Of a stretch of DNA of 64,000 bases, positions 13,346 to 27,203 are shown in pieces. The notes under the pieces were generated by a model. It ran no database searches. It saw only the letters and a list, made by a program, of their open reading frames with translations, and was not told the origin of the DNA. Position 1 is the first letter of the stretch. Each line of letters begins with the position of its first letter. The stretch lies in NCBI GenBank assembly GCA_949987565.1, contig OX465108.1, forward strand, positions 287,501 through 351,500, written 5' to 3'. Source of the stretch: Luidia sarsii (lineage: Eukaryota > Echinodermata > Asteroidea > Paxillosida > Luidiidae). The translations under genes were made by a program, and so were the position numbers.

Positions 13346-14154
13346 AAGATAACCAGAACTCGTTACAAAAACATTTGTTTTAATGTTTGGTTTACAATTT
13401 TGTAAATTGTTGATATTTATTTATCATTAATGTTCATATTTAGTATTATTTAGTATCATTTATTCCATTTGATTCATGAAAAAATACGTTGCTGGCCTAC
13501 AATTCATGCAATTTTAGCCATTTATCCACGATGGAGGCTTATTTCAAGGTTTGCCTACATTATGCGTGTACAGGCAAGCATTGTAATTATTCAATGAGGG
13601 TTTTGTAATTATATTGCAAGGTAGTCCAATGCCGCGGCTGCTATACATGTAGCTTGCTATGCACATGCGCATTTTGACCGTCCCTCCCGTCCATTTTCCA
13701 TCTGGTGACGTTCACCTAGAGAGTACAGACTCGTCTACCATATGCAGCTAAGGTTACATAATCATTACGTCTCTTCATCATAAAATGTAAGCAAAAAACA
13801 TGAAGACGATGCTCTTGAACATTTTCACGGTGTAGACCATTTTAGGAGACAAGACGAGAAAACAATTTTCCACAAACCACCCACTGTCATTATCAGTGAG
13901 TGTAATGCAGCATCGACCCACTCGCTGCTTGTATCGATCGCATCACCTTTGTGAACGTTTGTTTTTGGCATACTGGTAACATGCTTGGCAAACCTCAATC
14001 TTCAATCATTTCAAGCACGTGGGAGACTAACCGTAAAGGGGGGATCAGACTGTTCAAGACGACCTCAAGATTGTAGCAATGTGAATGAAACGTAGGTCAG
14101 AATGAGACTTACTTATTTATCTATTCAGAAATAAATGTAAAGTAAATATTGCAA

Positions 14155-14455
14155 GGTACTATCTGACCTCAACGACCAAAATGCAAATCTCATAAATTTT
14201 GAGGGTGTGACCATTCCGTCCCAACTGAAGCTTGGTCGAATGTGAGCTCCAAACTATTGCAAAAGTCGGACTATGAAGAAAAAACTGACTTGGAACTTTT
14301 GAACACTTTCAAAAAGGGCAAAGAAAACTTTGACTGGACCGGAACTTGAAAACGAACCACTGCCTTTGCTTCGTTACCAGCGCTCTTACCACCTGACCTA
14401 TCTGAGCGATCCATTCTGGTAATCCTTTTTTTTACAATGTCTGACGTCAGAATAT
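14155..14455 (-). repeat. tRNA-derived SINE-like copy C with body and tail
   Basis: This is the most complete copy. On the - strand there is an A-box TAGGTCAGGTGG (complement of 14389-14400) and a B-box-like GTTTTCAAGTTCC (complement of 14341-14353). Then come CGGTCCAGTCAAAGTTTTC and a body with GTTCAAAAGTTCCAAGTCAG. The body continues toward 14160 with sequence similar to the stretch at 31745-31830 (TGACC..CAAAATGCAAATC). The tail is A/T-rich. Function as a tRNA gene is unlikely because of the damaged B-box. Confidence 0.7.
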
Positions 14456-17400
14456 GAACCAACTGATAGGCCCCCTAGATAATTATGAAAAGGGGATGGT
14501 AATCATACGACAGGCAGCGCTGGGTTCGATAATGGAATCGACCGCTTCGTGGCATTTAGGGGTTGTGGTAATGACTAGGGCACCTTCTGTCGTTCGGGTT
14601 GCATTAGTTCGTTCACACTGATCATTGAGTTGCATATTAATTATTGGTTTTACGGTCATTTCTGTCAAGTGAAAAGAGACGCGACACGGTTCGTCACTCC
14701 TCCCACGCGTTGTTTGTTCTCTTGTTTGTCACTTCCGTTGTTTGTGAAATTGTTCACGTCATCTCTAAAGGCACGAGACAACTAAAACTACCGGCCTAAA
14801 TTTATACTGATCAGGGGTATTATGTTCGCGGTCGCGTTAATGAAGTGAGCAGTTTGTCTGCGAAAAGACGGAAGGTTTGAAATACACGAATACCAACTCA
14901 TTTTCATGAATAATTACTTTGAACGAAGACTATAACAAGTATCTGTGTCACATGAAAATCAAACTAGATGCTGTTTTTAAAGGGTAAAATACAGACCTAT
15001 AGCCCTGTGTTTCCGTCTGTTTTCTATAGAAGAAAGCGTGCGTGCGTGTGTGCGTCGTTCGCAATAGGCAGCCATCTTGTTTCTGTTCCATTCACAGCAG
15101 TGTATAGTATGTATACAATGGCTGCTCTATAATGGCTGCTCCTTGCCTTGCTCTATAACCTTTTAAGAAAAGGCTTCGGTAACTATTTTCGTCTCTTCTC
15201 TCAAAGCTGAAAACGCAGGTTGGGTTCTTTGTTGAACTTGAAGCTTTGGATTTCTAACCTTCAAAACTGAAGAAAAAGGTCTCCCACGGTGTTCATGCCT
15301 TGTTCTTTTCAGACTAAGTCTAGTCTGGTGCCCTTTCCATTGACCCTGAAACTAGCGTCGTCGACTTCTTTGTATGCTTGGAAAATGGCAAAGCAACAGT
15401 GCGCCTGCACACCAAAGCATACTGGGAAGTCTTACTGGTAAACATTTCACATGGAATAAATTAATGTTTAAATGCAATTTTGTATCGCTTAACTCGAAAC
15501 TAAAACAAACTATTTTGGTCTTGCTGACCTGGTTTGTCCGATATGGAAGTAATTGTACACTGAGATGGATTTAAGATATTCAATGTTTGTTGTATCATCA
15601 TAATGTTTGTTCGTGAAGGATTGCACATTTCTTGTATAAATACACGCACACAGTGGGCTTAGAAGCCCTTTGACCTGCACGTCCAGTGAGACTGCTATTT
15701 TTGGCAGTCAAATGGAGGGATGAATTGGACTCCGAGGCAGCATGCTACCCATTTGATCAGCTCGCTGGCAAACGTGAGCACCACAAAAAAGTCAATTTAG
15801 TGAAAGGTTGTAAATTACACCTGAGCTAGCACTAGCGCCCATTGATTTCACTACTGGCTCGCCCCCCCCCCCCATACACTCGTCCATACACTGGCCGTTG
15901 TGCACTTACACTGGCTCCAACCAATCTCGTCCGTGTGCACCTTTCAGTATACAGACACGGTGACCGTACGAATTTTCATTTTTCTTCCCCGAAGTCTTAG
16001 AGGTCACCACTGCCTTTGAGTATTTTGTGTTAGGGAGAGGGGGAGAAAGGGGCTGGGGAAGGGACGTTACTTCCGCGTGACATGCCATCAAATTAATTGG
16101 TTTTAATAATTAGAAATTCACTGACATGCGAACGGCAATTCTTCCCACACTTCCCCACCCTCCCTTTGCCGATAAATTGACAGCTGGGTCGTTTGTACAC
16201 GCGCTTCATACAGCAAGAGGAACGAGCATGCTGCTGCAACTGGTTCGAGCCCATAGCAAGCCTCAACATTATTCTAACCACCAGCCACAGCAGACCGTGT
16301 GCAAGCAGGTTGCTTTCCAGGTTCGGAATCAGAAAAGTAAAGATGTGGCGGTTGAGGCACGCATTGGACTTACACCAGGCGAGACCAAAAGTCAATGCAT
16401 ATCAATAAGACACACATATCTTAGCCCATGGACGCTTCTGAGATTTTTGAGGTTTTTTTCTGAAACACACAAGACGAAAGACTCTGGACAAATTGTGAGA
16501 GAACTCAACTGCTTATTGCAAGATAGACCTGTGAAATTTTACCAGTTGTACCCTCAAGATTTTTGTTTTTCAAATTTAAACAGAGAAGAAATTATACTTT
16601 GCCAGAGAAATGCTAACGAGCTCTCCCTTCGTTGGGTCAAATATCCACTTAATTGTAATATGAGTATTATAAGGAATAACTAGGGGCAGTTCTGGTCGAT
16701 TGAAAAGGAAGGGCAAGGATTTCTTGCTACATGTTCTTTCTCATCTCAGCAGAGTATTGGTTGAACCATCTCTACGTCCATAGCAAATACGTGCGGCCTG
16801 CCCATAACCCAGTAGAGAAACCAAACTGTAACCGAATTCCATAATGCAGGCCTGGGGGTGTGAACTGACATTTGGCATTGACCCGCTGAAACGAACCTTT
16901 CACCCGATCGATCCTGATAGAGAACACGGAACAGGCAATATTAAAAAAGGCAGGAATTCAGGGGAAGCAAACATTCTGAGCGAGCATTCTGTGGGCACTT
17001 TAATTTCCCTTTATCCCTTCCTGTCGATCCTTGCTCTCTACATTCTGGGCTATTCTTAAAGCGATTCCAAGATGTCGACACTAGCTCAACTCGACACACT
17101 TCACTCTGCCTTTGTTATTGCAGCCAGTTATGCGATCGCCGTTCCCAAAAATAGCTCTCCCAGTGCGTGGGATAAGGTACATGGGGGATTTCAAGTCCGC
17201 ATTCCTGTACAGCGACGCTGGTATTTTTTAGGAACAGCGAGCGTGAAATGCGCCCAGCTTTACTTGAATGCCGTCTGGGAGAATAGAATGTGACCTTGTG
17301 TGTTGAAGGAGTTATGGCCTTTATTAGACGCCTAACACATGCAGGTGCAACGTTTTAACACGTCCACGCTCGCAATGGTTTTTTTTTTTAGTTTCCTCTG

Positions 17401-20400
17401 TTCGATCCAAGAACAGGGAGAAACTAGAGGAGCACAGTCCTCAGTTTATAAACGATACCCTACAAATCTTAAAAATCGCGATCAAAACTCGCCCAACATT
17501 TTGTTCATATATCGACTGTACAATTTGCAGGGAAAACGTGAGAATAAAATGTCATGCACTGGTTATTAAAAGTCTAAATGAAAACTCAGTGTGGTAAACT
17601 TCAACACAATAAATCAAGTTGTTGATTTTTACTCAATGTTCTACAATGGTGGACCACCATTTTTTATTTTGTGTAGTGTGGTTTCAATAAAATCAATCCA
17701 TTGTGGCTGCCTTTGCAGTGTATTTTCTGTCATGGTATGTAACTATACATCTTCCTTTCAATTCGCCAGAATGAATGTCAGCCTTTACTTCGGGTAAAAT
17801 TCACTTTACATTAAAAGCAGAATAGGTTCCATTATCCCGTCAACACAACCACATTGCATCCAAGCGTGACTGTATGTGTTTGTTTGTTCGCGGGAAAACT
17901 AAGTTGCTTCGATGTGGGTTTACAGTGCTAGAATATCTGCCGTCAATATCTCTTTGCTGAAAGTTTCAGCAAAATACCGCCTTCTGTTCTGATTTTCGAC
18001 GAAAAACCTGTCGAGATACCCGGACCTCTTCTTCTTCCTTGTCATTTCTAAGTCCGCACGTTTATAAGCTGATGGGCTAATGAGACATTGATGAATATGC
18101 TGCCGGCTTTCTCTCCCTTACCCTCCCCCTCTTCCCCAGTCTGGGCCCCCGATGTGCATTGGATTGGAAAGTGGCGACGGTCCAAAATGAGAAATTGGGA
18201 GCCGTGTATGTTCTGTCCGTCCAAACCGCAGCAAAAACAAATAGAAAGGGGCAAGGAGGGAGTCAGAAGTCTTGCACTGCCGGGAAGGACGAGGCTAATC
18301 ATGGGGTGAGGCCGTCCAACCATTGGAGGGCATCACTCCTACGCTCAACTTGCTTGGCAATGAACGTGGACCGCGTCGCCTTATTATAGAAGGCAGTAAT
18401 AACGTAGGGACTTTCTCCTATACGTTCTGTGTTGTGCAGGGGAGGAAGGGAGGCAGGAGGGCGAAGGAGTGAGAGAAAAAAAGCTTGGCAGCATTCATGC
18501 GTGGTCGAGAGATAATTATCTTTGAATTCCCCGACGTTGCTGATGATCATGGGGCAATCAGTCGTGCCATTATAGGTCGTCCCTTTTTTTGCTCTCTCCT
18601 CCCTCACTAGGCGTGTTTTGGGCGCACACCAATATCTCCCCCATCCCCTGTCCCATCCACCAGACACCTCCATCGTTATGACAAACTGCAAACTGCCAGT
18701 CGACATCGCTTTGCATCCGGTTGTTGGTTTTATATTGGCTGGGACCGTTTCTTGTCTTCTGTTTTGGTCTGGTGTTAGGCACGTAGCTGAAATGACGTCT
18801 CATCATCAAGACGATTGCATATGGAGCGACGTAGGTTTCTGAGTGGGTCGTTGTCCAACGAAGTTTTGACCACACAGTGCATACCCGTCCAGACCAATTA
18901 CGTACATTACCTTGCACTCACTCTCTAATTTCCCATAGGTCGTTGGTGTTGGTAAATATAATAATGCCAAACTTGGGTTTGCACAGACACGTACACGCAG
19001 ATCGCCAACCCGTTCAGGTTGTTTTCAACCAGCCACATACATGTAGTCGGATTAGGAACCTTATTGCGTATCTTATTCGATGGCTGAGTAGAGCAGTATA
19101 TAGGCCTAGGCTCAAGAATCCTTATTGAGCCTGTTAAAGGCCCGATCGTTTGCCTGGACTTCAAAGAACAAGATTAATTCTGTGTAAAGTGTTATGAAAT
19201 AAAGTAGAGGGCGTGAGGTTTCCTATAGCATCCCCCCTCCCCTTGTTAATCAACTAAGTCAGAAGATATGCACTCGGTACTTTTTCAAACCAGAACAGGA
19301 TAAAACGCTAGCGTCATCTGTTTTCAAGTTCTGTTTGAGAACTGACCCGAATCACAACATTCGTAAACAGATGTGGGACTATAAAGCAAAACATGATCGT
19401 GGTGAGATGGAGATGGCGATTCGCTTTGCTAATATTTTTGTCCCAGATTGGTTTGCGCTTGACTAGAACTTGACCCTAAAACCCACACCAGAATTGGAAA
19501 TGCAACCTGCTTCGTCTACGGCAATTGTGAACAAGACATCTGGAGACCTTGTCCTTTAAATGTCAGTTACACTTAGCCATTGCTAGACGGTTGTACAGGC
19601 CCATTTCTGCTAGTCATAGGTCACTTTGAATTGTCCGTTTCACATGATACGAGATAGCATCTCACCTCCTCAATCAAGGTTTTTTATCATTCTTACCAGC
19701 AGCAAACGTGTTGGAAGCATAGCATAAGCTAGGAAATAGGTTAACTGATCAGATTCAGATGCTGAATATCTTATAGATAGCTGTACTAAAGACAGAGGAA
19801 GTGAAATTAGTGAATACAAGAGGGAACATGTGTTGTTGGTATACGGGACAGCTGCTTGCACTCTGTAGATTTCATATACCAACACAGGCCGACCTCTCAT
19901 GCAAATCGCCTGTTAAGTAATCGATTTTCCCCACTATTACCCACGGCAGATAAATGCACCAGATGGCTCATTTGTTTTCTCTATTCCGACTGTTGAAAGG
20001 TTACCGGTATCCTTTGAATTGCATTTGCTGTTAACTAATAATTTGGAGCCCTTGTTTTAAGCAAACGCCCCGTCTTACGTCATTTGGTTGCATATGATTG
20101 TTCTGAGCGGAGTGATCTCACCGAAGCAAAAACGACCAAAATTAGGACAGGGGCATAAGGTGTAGTGGTAAAGTAATGCCACCAGTGAGGAGGTTAATAT
20201 AGGTCTTATTAAGAAGTCCATTATGAGGAGGTTGCACGGCTGGATCGTGAATTTAAAAGTAGTAAACAGGATGCTTTCAGACACCTGCAAGTACAGTGCC
20301 TCAATCCGGGTTGTGTCTTTTTATTGGGGACCCCGGATACCAAGGCAATTAGACCAACCCTCCATCTAACCACCCCCCCCCCTGCTACCCTCCCTCCATC

Positions 20401-22084
20401 CCTCCTGAACCGTGCTCCACTCTCCAATTTGACATGGCAGGCATGATCGACTATCCGGGTAGTGCTTGTACCAGGTCGCCCTGTATGACGTCAGTTATGG
20501 ACCGCTAGCACCCACGCAAACAACCCCACAACGCCTTGCTTATTGACTCAACCAAACCAGGCAGAGAAACGCAGGTCGCCATAATAAATGCCTAGAACAC
20601 GGAAGTTTTGCCCTTCAAACCCGAGAGACACTTTGACCGCACGGTTCGATATTTCACCGTGGCAACTTCGCAGACCTCCTAGATCAAAGGTCTGATGCCC
20701 AGATATGAACATGGAGACAACATAGCTCCTATAGTTTGAGAGTGTTTGATGTCCATTTTGGGAAGTTGATTCTGAGACAGCGTGTCTTTGAGTGCTTTGC
20801 CCGAATGGTAATCGTTTCTTGTTTGATCATAGAAGAGTCTGAAAACAATGAACGTTTTGGTTAAAATCTCCGAGTTATTACCACTGTCCTTTCAAACCCC
20901 ATCCTAGCTAGACAAGCGTTCCAGGTCCCCGATATCGGATCTTCGATACCGAGTTAACCAATCTCAATCTCCCCGCATTTACGGCACCATAATCTTCTAC
21001 GATTTTGATTGGTAATTCAGTAGCCGACTAATTTCAACAGCTGAATAAATATCTTCACAGAAAATGATGCCCCAAACCAAAAGTGAGGGTTGGCTTGGTT
21101 TGGTCTCAGCCAGCAGCGCGCAGCGATGCAGTAAGGCCCGCCGTGTTTTGGCTATCGGCAGCCCGGGGCGATTTTGCCACGACGGCCCAGACAAGCCTAG
21201 ATGACGTCCATGAGTAGACACAGAAAGATGAGACACGGTGTACAGCTGTTGCCGTTCCGTGTGTTGGAGTGTTCAGCTTCTCTGCTGCTATGTCCTCGGA
21301 ACACCTACGACTGTTAAAATACGATTACCGTGGAGAGGGGGGGAGGAGATTCCATCACCCCTCTGGGAAAAGAAGAGCGCAGCTTTCTTCTTGACTGGAG
21401 AAGAAAGCATGCAGTTCGTATACCCTGTCGTAATTCCATTAATCTATTGGTGATAGATGTACCGTGGCTAACGTAGACGTGGAAGACTCATAGCTGGCAG
21501 TTAACCAGTCATAAATTATGGCTTACCTTCTATCGTCATTCATGAATACCCCTATGAGCCTGTCCCAATTTGATTGGGCCAGCAACAGTCACATGATGGG
21601 AAAGGTCATGGGTGAGGAGGGAGGGGCTGGTCTGTGACTCAGGGATCTGATCTTAATTTGGGTAATCCGTGCTTTGAGTACACCACCAGATACCACTCCT
21701 TATATAGGACAGCAGAAATTAGCGAAACAAGACAACATTTGGCATATCAACGCACGTTCACACTACGAGAAACGGTAGACCAGACGGTCAAAGGGTGAAA
21801 ATTATGATTACCCGTAGGTTTATTTGTAAAACTATACCCACTGAGATCTCATGCATGCTGTGGGCGCTTGCTTTGCGATATAATGGCCCTGCCATAACAT
21901 TAGTCAGGGAAAGTCGATGATACATGGAGGGTTCTTATCACCGTGTCTACCTGCTTTCAGTGCGAATTACCTGCAGCATATTGTATTACAAGAAAAGTAC
22001 GTGACTGATGAGGGAATGTTGTGATACACGTACTCAGCGTGCAAAGGCGAGGTGGTGCATGCACTAGATGTGGTCCACATAATT

Positions 22085-22470
22085 TTGCCCGGTCATTTGG
22101 TAGGTACGGTCAGTCGGCTAGTTGGTCGGTTGATCGATTGGTCGATTGTTGATGGCAAGATGGCTGAATATGTATAATATCTTGTACTAAGGTTTCCACA
22201 CCACAAAGTCATATATCCCCTGCTGGCTATAGCTGGTTGACTGATAGTCTGACGTGCACTTCCATGCTGGGCGTCTTGTTTCCTGACTCTCCGGTTAACC
22301 TGTTGTCTGTTTGCTTCGTCTAGCCTTCTTTTAGTTAGTTGGATGTCTGACGGTCTGGCTGCCTGACTGATTCGTTGTTTGAGTAGTTTGTTTGCAGACT
22401 GGCAACCCGACTAGGTTTTGGGGATAGCGGGTTGCCAGCAGACAGATTGGCTGGTTGCTTGCTTGGGAGT
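22085..22470. repeat. Degenerate TTGG/GACTG-type simple sequence
   Basis: Loose recurrence of GGTTG, GACTGG, GTCTG and TTGGTCG tetranucleotide-like words across nearly 400 bp without a fixed register. It looks like an eroded tetranucleotide array. Confidence 0.45.
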
Positions 22471-24124
22471 TTGAATATCATACGGTCCTTTGGAAATTCA
22501 ATTATCCAAAAATTGCCAAAACTGGCGGCTTAAAGCCTTAGTTACTAAGGTGGACGTTATTACTGGTAATGTCACCTTTTCGACGCTAGATTGCCAGTAC
22601 AACATAGGGATGGTTGATAGATTTAGATGCACTCAGCCTCGTCACTGCCCCTGCACGAATTTAACCATCCCTAATGAGGTACGCGGGCCTTATCCAAACA
22701 GCGCAATCATAAATCATTTATTCAATTATTGAAGAATTGCAAATCATAAATCTCTGTTGGCGAATTGCAAATCCCAAATTTGTCAGTCTGCGGCTTTCAT
22801 TTGAGAGAGAATAGCTGGAAATCAATAACAACTCCTGGAGTCTGTGGTTTACCTTCGCAGTTCCAATCACTCAGCGATACTTGATCTGATTCTGCAAACA
22901 CGACTCAATCAAGAAGGCTTTTTAAATGAAGGAGACGACCTCCTGGTTCAAATGTAGCGCCCTCTAGTGTTTTAGCGAATTCAAATCAGATGATTGTGTG
23001 GTGACATTTGAAGTAAATTAGTAATATTCCGAGACGGCCATGGAAACGTACTAGTAATCTTTTCTGGTACGAAGATTGTGATTTATAAATAGACATCGCT
23101 CTGGATTTAGTCTGCACATATTCGGCTTGTATATTCATTACACTAGCTTTTGGAGAGCATTACTGCGTGACGTAAGGTAATTCTTGAAGGAACGATGCTT
23201 GATTTGAATGCAAGTGTTTCTCGCCTCCGCACCTCTGTCCCACGCAAATCCTTAGTGACTACGGCCTTCACGCACTTACGTCATCGCTCCCATACGCACA
23301 CCACGAACACAGCGTCTAGGCGTTGCATTGTGGGATCGATCGTGTAAGCTGACTGACCGGCACCAATTTAGCTCCCTAGAAAGTGATGGCGTGACGTCAT
23401 ATTGTAGTTTTCTCTATACCAAGATACCTGGTTTACCAATAGTTTCCTACATAGGGATGTAGACATTCGTTACCACATAGATCTTGCAGTTTATGTACGA
23501 TGTCTTAACTGCGTAGGTGTTAATAGTGGAAGATGTTTTCTAAGGACTACCTTCTTTGCACTTGTCTCAATCCAGACAAATATACTCCCGATAGTACGGA
23601 CAACCCTTGCTGTCTCCCTTCCATCCTGTGTGTCGTAAGCTAGCTTCCAAACAGAATGCCTATAAGCAAATTATCTCTTTCACATGTCACTTTACAAATC
23701 CGGCACGCCTCATACAGACGCAAAGTACAATGTACTATATTTCTCATCTTTCAGTTTTCCAGAAAAAAATGCATCTCACCGTAATTCGATTGCGATTATC
23801 CATGTGAAAGGAGAAAGTCCATCACGTCGCCAGATAGCTCCCGTCCCATCATTGAGTTCCCTCCGTTTTCAATTAGGTTTTGTCCTTCCCGACATGCATA
23901 CTCACTGGTATGCAAAATTGCATGCTTAGCTCATTAGCTTGATTATCGAGTGCTTGAGACATTTTGCACTTCATTCATAAAAGGTGGGGTAAGAATATAC
24001 CTGTGTTTTGTTTTCATTCCGGCAAAGCATGGGAGGACAATGTCATGCAATCTCACCAACGTGAATTATAACGAAGCCCGATGTTCTTATTTCCTTTGCT
24101 CTTATCTTCTCTCGTTTGCTGCAG

Positions 24125-24220
24125 GACTCTGTATACTCATACATACTCAAGGCCTTCATCAGTACTTCCACAATTGTCCTGCTCGTCCTAATTGTATTAT
24201 ACCACGCAAGGGAGATCCAG
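24125..24220 (+). CDS. KCNN: SK channel coding exon 2: S2 segment (96 bp)
   Basis: Thirty-two codons run from GAC to CAG, in phase 0 at both ends. The acceptor is TTTGCTGCAG and the donor is GTAAGT. The peptide starts DSVYSYILKAF and ends LYHAREIQ, which is the S2 helix plus the conserved YHAREIQ start of the S2-S3 cytoplasmic linker in SK channels. It corresponds to residues 304-335 of the joined protein. Exon 1 ends and exon 3 begins in phase 0, so skipping this exon would keep the frame but delete S2. The 96-bp length agrees with what I recall for the equivalent vertebrate KCNN exon. The exon is too short to show up as a convincing open frame alone; the splice sites and motif decide it. 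Confidence 0.95.
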
Positions 24221-24659
24221 GTAAGTTCTATTGATCGCTGTTTCAAGAGGTCAAAAAGTAACCCTAGCGAAAGCCAAGACGTGAGGGCGTAAAGGGACAT
24301 TTCATCATAGAGCATTGTTTTACTTAAAGGAAAACAGTTGAAATGAGAAACATTTGTGATTTGAATTAATAGTAAATGTGAGCTACACAGTCGCCAAAAT
24401 CCGTCGTGAAAACACACCTACTCGGTTCGTCAGAGGGGGTCGTTTCTACCGCTGCGTAGTCGAATCAGTCCTGTATTCGTTGGCAGGTGCTACTGGATTG
24501 AGTTGAGAGATTACGTACGTTGGGGAACTCGGTAGTCCACAGTGGGGGCCGATTAAGAGAGGAAAATCGCCCCTCTCTGGAATGGCGTCGTTTTGTACTG
24601 ACATGAGCGTGGTGGAGTATGCTACGTCATCCCTGCTATGTGAATGTTCGGCAGGTCCC

Positions 24660-24945
24660 TCTCCTCTATGTCCCAAACTCTCCACCTCTGTCTGTCTTTA
24701 TCCCCCTCTCTGTCTCTTTGTCGCTATTTCTCTCTCTTTCTCTTCTCTCACTCTCACCTTTTCCCGTCTGTCTGTCTGTCTGTCTGTCTCTCCCTCCCCT
24801 CCTCCTCGCTCTCCCCTGTGTTTTTCTGTCGTTCACCCTTCCCGTTCCTCTCTCTCTACCTCTCCTTTTTTCTCCTCTCTCTCACACTATCCGCAACTTT
24901 CACCTTTCTCTCTTTCTCTCACTCTCGATTCTATCTTCGTCGAGG
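24660..24945. repeat. CT-rich simple repeat downstream of exon 2
   Basis: An imperfect TCTC/TGTC tract including (TGTC)n at about 24766-24790. It starts about 440 bp after exon 2. It produces spurious Ser/Leu-rich open frames. Confidence 0.9.
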
Positions 24946-27152
24946 GTAGTGGCCTAACCAGCAAATTCCGGCTACCGATGGAGTTCAAATATCAAATATT
25001 TATCGGAATTTCTCCTAAGGTCGTTGGGGCAAAGCACTTTACGCTCCCCACCCCCCCCCCCCCAGTTTAGAGTCGGGGGTTATCCAGAGGAATTGTACTT
25101 GCACTTTGTGGTTAAAAGATTTATTCCAAATGACCCAGTCGGCTTTAACACAAATGGTATTGTGCCTTTTCTTGGTCTAGTTCATGTTTACCGGATAGGA
25201 TTTCGTATCAAAGGAGTAGAAAGTTGAATTGTACTCTCTATCACAGAAGGAAGAAAAGCACGCATGCAGGGCTGCCTCTTTGGTAGCGGTCATTTTGAGT
25301 ATTTTTCACCCAACTAGTGTATTAGACAGGTCAGAATAGAAAGGTCGTTAACATATCCCGTTTCGACGGTTGATCTTTGTGGGTTGGTGCCTTCCATCGA
25401 TTCTGGGTAGTGTCATGGGGCTGCACAGGTTGCCAACCATTTCACTCGAGGCCGAGGTTAGTTAGGCTCAGTTAACGTATTTGGGTTGGGTGAGGTGAGG
25501 TTGGGTTGAGGTTTTGTTCTCTGCCAGTGCGCAGGTTGCCCGTTCAAATTGCCTTCACCTTGCCATGAGATACGGAGGGTAAATCTGCTTCCTAGGGAAT
25601 GCTTCAATGGCGAGAGGTCGTCGTATCTTGCGGGATTCAGTAGAGTAGGCGTGTCTGTCCTATGGGATAGGCAAGCACCACCGTCGCTTTCAACTCCTCC
25701 TTCATACTCTCTGTCAATCAGCAATCTCCAAACCTTTCTTCAACATTGCATCCGATATCATTCTTGTCATCGGGGATTTTTTGAGAAATTTTCGGGCGTA
25801 AATTTGTAATTTTGTATATGCAGTAGGCCTACTGCAGCCGACAGTATGCAGCTGATGTTTACCCAATAAGATGAAGAGTTGTTATTGAAGCCTCAGCTTA
25901 TGTCAGACGTTGTTTGACCTGAGTTGTGTTCAGGGTAGTGACCCTGTAGAATTCCCTGTACCCGTTTTGCACCTGGACATGGCGTCGCATGATAATCACA
26001 AGCCTCTGCTTCCATTCCATCGTTGTAAATGACGTTTGCTCAGATATAAAATTAGATTTTGCACTTGCTGAGAGCACCGACGGGTTAGCACATGTATTAT
26101 ACTTGCAGCTGTATTGCTCAGATATTTAACTCTGGGAGGTTGTTCAACTCTAGACACGGCTGTGCATTACTCATTAGTAGCGAAACGTATAGAGACACCT
26201 TGTGGGAGTTTCTTGGAAAACGAGCGAGACGCCCTACCATGCAGATCGAGACAGATGGAGGTTGTCAGATTTGAAATGTCAACCTCGTCCCCGACCGCCG
26301 TGCTATTCCCCCGTGTGCTGCATGTGAGCTTCAAGCACACGGACATTCACAGATCCGGGGACGTTTATTTTCCTTCCATACTCTCCACACACACACACAT
26401 CCCTTTTTGCCGAAGATGTTGACGAGACTTTGAGAGAGTATACACGGTGCGGCATTAGATTCGCTGAGGTCCTGTCGTGTCATTGCCATCACGTTCTAAA
26501 GGAGTGCTTTATTCTCAGAAAATGCTTGCAGAAAAAATTGAAATGGCAATCAAATGCCATCAAATAATGTTAGGCATATAATCAATTATTAATAAAGTAT
26601 CAATTGGTAACGGGTTAAGGCAATAAAGGTCAAATCTTTGCATTGTGTTAGCCAAAAAATCCTATATTCATGAGTTGTCGATCGTTAGCATAGCATTGTG
26701 TTCTCTGAAAATTTTGGATTGCTCAAGAGTTTTGCTGTTTAAGCAACGTTTTGAACTCGACCCATTTGCAGGCTTGTGTGATATACGCAACCCTATTGCT
26801 TGGACGTGATGGAAAGTTTTATTATGCGAGGTATTGTTAGTGGGACCTTATTTCGATTTTTATCATTTTGTTGAGGCGGAAAGACGCGAATTCGGCACAA
26901 GTCATGCAGGACTAACCAACTTCAGCTTCGTAGAGCAATGCGACGAGCGATGTTCCTAGTCTCTACCCTCTACCCTTTCGCCATCTAAACCACGCACTGG
27001 CACCCCGGGCTAAATAATCGGTCGCACCCTTGGGCGCTGAGACGGAAAGCATAAAATAGGATCTCTGCTTAAAAGTCTCCTGTCAAATATTCAGAAATCT
27101 AATCTGCTGCAGTGAGTTTATGTTCGCTACTAACAAACCCACTTCTCTCGTT

Positions 27153-27159
27153 CCTCTCT

Positions 27160-27202
<43 letters not shown>

Positions 27203-27203
27203 T
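27153..27203. repeat. (CT)n microsatellite
   Basis: A nearly pure CT run of about 50 bp. It ends directly beside the first GTCAAGCTGTGGC motif at 27211, so it borders the left edge of the candidate element. Confidence 0.95.

Larger units (their letters stand above)
10602..24124 (+). other. KCNN intron 1 (13,523 bp)
   Basis: The donor is GTAAGC straight after the S1 exon. The acceptor is a pyrimidine-rich run ending in TTTGCTGCAG just before 24125. I recognise no coding exon, tRNA or snRNA gene on either strand. The intron holds a copy of the GGTCCTGCTAGG-core repeat (13286-13345), a tRNA-like SINE (about 14155-14455), a degenerate TTGG/GACTGG-type simple stretch (about 22085-22470) and many homopolymer runs. 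Open frames here are short and uncharacterised. The longest (16126-16683, +) has no motif I know. Alternative first exons of the channel could be hidden here but cannot be picked out by eye. Confidence 0.85.

Noticed and set aside
16126..16683. A 185-codon + strand open frame in intron 1
   Set aside because: No recognisable domain, no clear splice signals or codon bias, and other chance frames of 140-150 codons occur in this window. Not strong enough to call a gene.
20155..20265. A tRNA-like stretch (GGTGTAGTGGTAAAG followed by a GGATCGTGA-like box)
   Set aside because: The A-box is passable but the B-box and stems do not fit. At best a very old SINE.
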